Positions 63,396-64,000 of a DNA stretch of 64,000 bases are shown piece by piece. Made by a program: the position numbers and the translations under genes. Location of the stretch: positions 105,257 to 169,256 of the forward strand of contig CAWEAT010000012.1 of the NCBI GenBank assembly GCA_963806935.1, given 5' to 3'. This stretch comes from Roseiarcus sp963806935. GTDB lineage: Bacteria > Pseudomonadota > Alphaproteobacteria > Rhizobiales > Beijerinckiaceae. The notes under the pieces are model-generated. The model was not told the DNA's origin. It worked only from the letters and a program-made list of their open reading frames with translations, and did no database searches. Position 1 is the stretch's first letter, and every line of letters starts with the position of its first letter.

Positions 63396-63788
63396 CTAGG
63401 TCCGTGTGGTCTTCTGCACCAATTCGATCTGCTTTTTCACCGGCTCGAAAGCTGCGGTGAATACGGCCGTGGTCAATTGGGCAATGTGCTTGCTATCGCT
63501 GACAGCGGCCGCGACCCCTTCCTTGATCAACCGCTGCTGCAATTCCATGAACTCTGTCGGGCTTTTCACGGCGGCAAGCGCCTGCATCGCAGCGGTCAGG
63601 TTCTTCGCGTTCTTGGACGCCAATTCCTGATACGCCTTGGTCAACTCCTGTATGGCGGCTCTCGATGCGTTGCCGCTCTCGGTCAGCGCATCGGCGTTGC
63701 CCTTCACGATCTTCTCTGCTGCATCGCCACTGTTGGTAACCGCCTTGGAGGCAGTTTCGGCAACCTGCTCAGCGGGTTTTTTGGACAT
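63396..63788 (-). CDS. Phasin family protein
   Basis: The product is 130 residues from ATG 63788, with GAAGGATTTCCCGTC in front; a longer frame to 63866 has no ribosome site. It is an amphipathic helical protein with QELTKAYQELASKNAKNLTA, AVKSPTEFMELQQRLIKEGV and TTAVFTAAFEPVKKQIELVQ, all typical of the phasin_2 family. Phasins coat polyhydroxyalkanoate granules and control their size. It is intact. No phaC or phaR gene is in the window. Confidence 0.9.
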   Translation of the reverse strand: MSKKPAEQVAETASKAVTNSGDAAEKIVKGNADALTESGNASRAAIQELTKAYQELASKNAKNLTAAMQALAAVKSPTEFMELQQRLIKEGVAAAVSDSKHIAQLTTAVFTAAFEPVKKQIELVQKTTRT

Positions 63789-64000
63789 GACGGGAAATCC
63801 TTCAAAAAACGAGGTCGCCTCCTTACACAAAGCCGATGGCGAGACAGTGGCACGCCGGATCCTCATGCCGCACTAACGGCCCTCCAGGGCCAGTCAGCAA
63901 CCATTGACTACCCGATCATGGCCCGCAAATCGCTACAAGCAGATAAGGCTTACCTCGAAAACCCCCGCGGTGATCACAATACGGACCACCCATCAATCTA
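63789..64000. other. Right edge, upstream of the phasin gene
   Basis: The 210 bp to the window end hold no recognisable gene. The phasin promoter should lie here. No copy of the shared motif is seen. Confidence 0.4.

Overview
The window is GC-rich chromosomal DNA from an alphaproteobacterium, most likely of the order Hyphomicrobiales (a Methylocystis/Beijerinckiaceae/Bradyrhizobium-like relative). The evidence is the protein families and gene orders: a coxSLM-type carbon monoxide dehydrogenase locus, a map-radC pair, a PPK2 kinase, an NdvB-like cyclic glucan synthase, phasin, and very small DUF3309-like and CsbD-like stress proteins. The species cannot be named from sequence alone.

The window has two parts. 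Positions 1 to about 14.8 kb are tightly packed, intact housekeeping and metabolic DNA. This part holds the start of a LivH permease gene (minus strand). It is followed by a ten-gene plus-strand run for a form II (putative) aerobic CO dehydrogenase or related molybdenum hydroxylase with its maturation proteins (coxG, coxS, coxL, coxM, coxD, an AHA1-like protein, coxE, two XdhC-type proteins, a molybdopterin-binding protein and mocA). Then come radC-map (minus) and a CinA-like protein and gpt (plus).

The boundary, at 14.9 to 15.5 kb, is a tRNA-Leu(UAA) region. A truncated tRNA-Leu(UAA) lies just upstream of a complete tRNA-Leu(UAA) gene that is split in its anticodon loop by a 215-nt group I intron, and a 3' tRNA-like fragment follows. 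Beyond it lie a decayed IS66 element and a decayed conjugative relaxase, which suggests an old integration site.

Positions 19 to 52 kb form an accessory stress and energy block. It holds a slipin-phosphoketolase operon, CsbD-like proteins, tiny membrane proteins, a 2,862-residue cyclic glucan synthase with a divergent glucoamylase-like gene, PPK2, a proton-pumping P-type ATPase with a long KPEA-rich tail, and YflT-like and PRC-barrel proteins. It also holds an AI-2E-family permease, a very large CheB-CheR-kinase-receiver-receiver-LuxR fusion, a YqjD/ElaB-like gene and a lone receiver protein. Thirteen copies of a 14-bp motif (consensus TGAGTAGTTTCCGA, often followed by NNCT) occur only in this block. 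Twelve lie 60 to 190 bp upstream of a gene, and all twelve point the same way relative to that gene. This looks like an undescribed regulon signal.

Positions 52 to 64 kb hold an FAD oxidoreductase, OsmC and AraC locus, then a graveyard: a broken alpha/beta hydrolase, fragments of an acetyltransferase, a helicase, a PLD nuclease and Ku, and relics of IS66, IS91 and IS5/IS1182-type elements. An apparently intact IS110 transposase, a histidine-rich exported protein and a phasin are also present. Single-base frameshifts are frequent from 15 kb onward and absent before it. Either that half is decaying, or it carries assembly errors; raw reads would decide.
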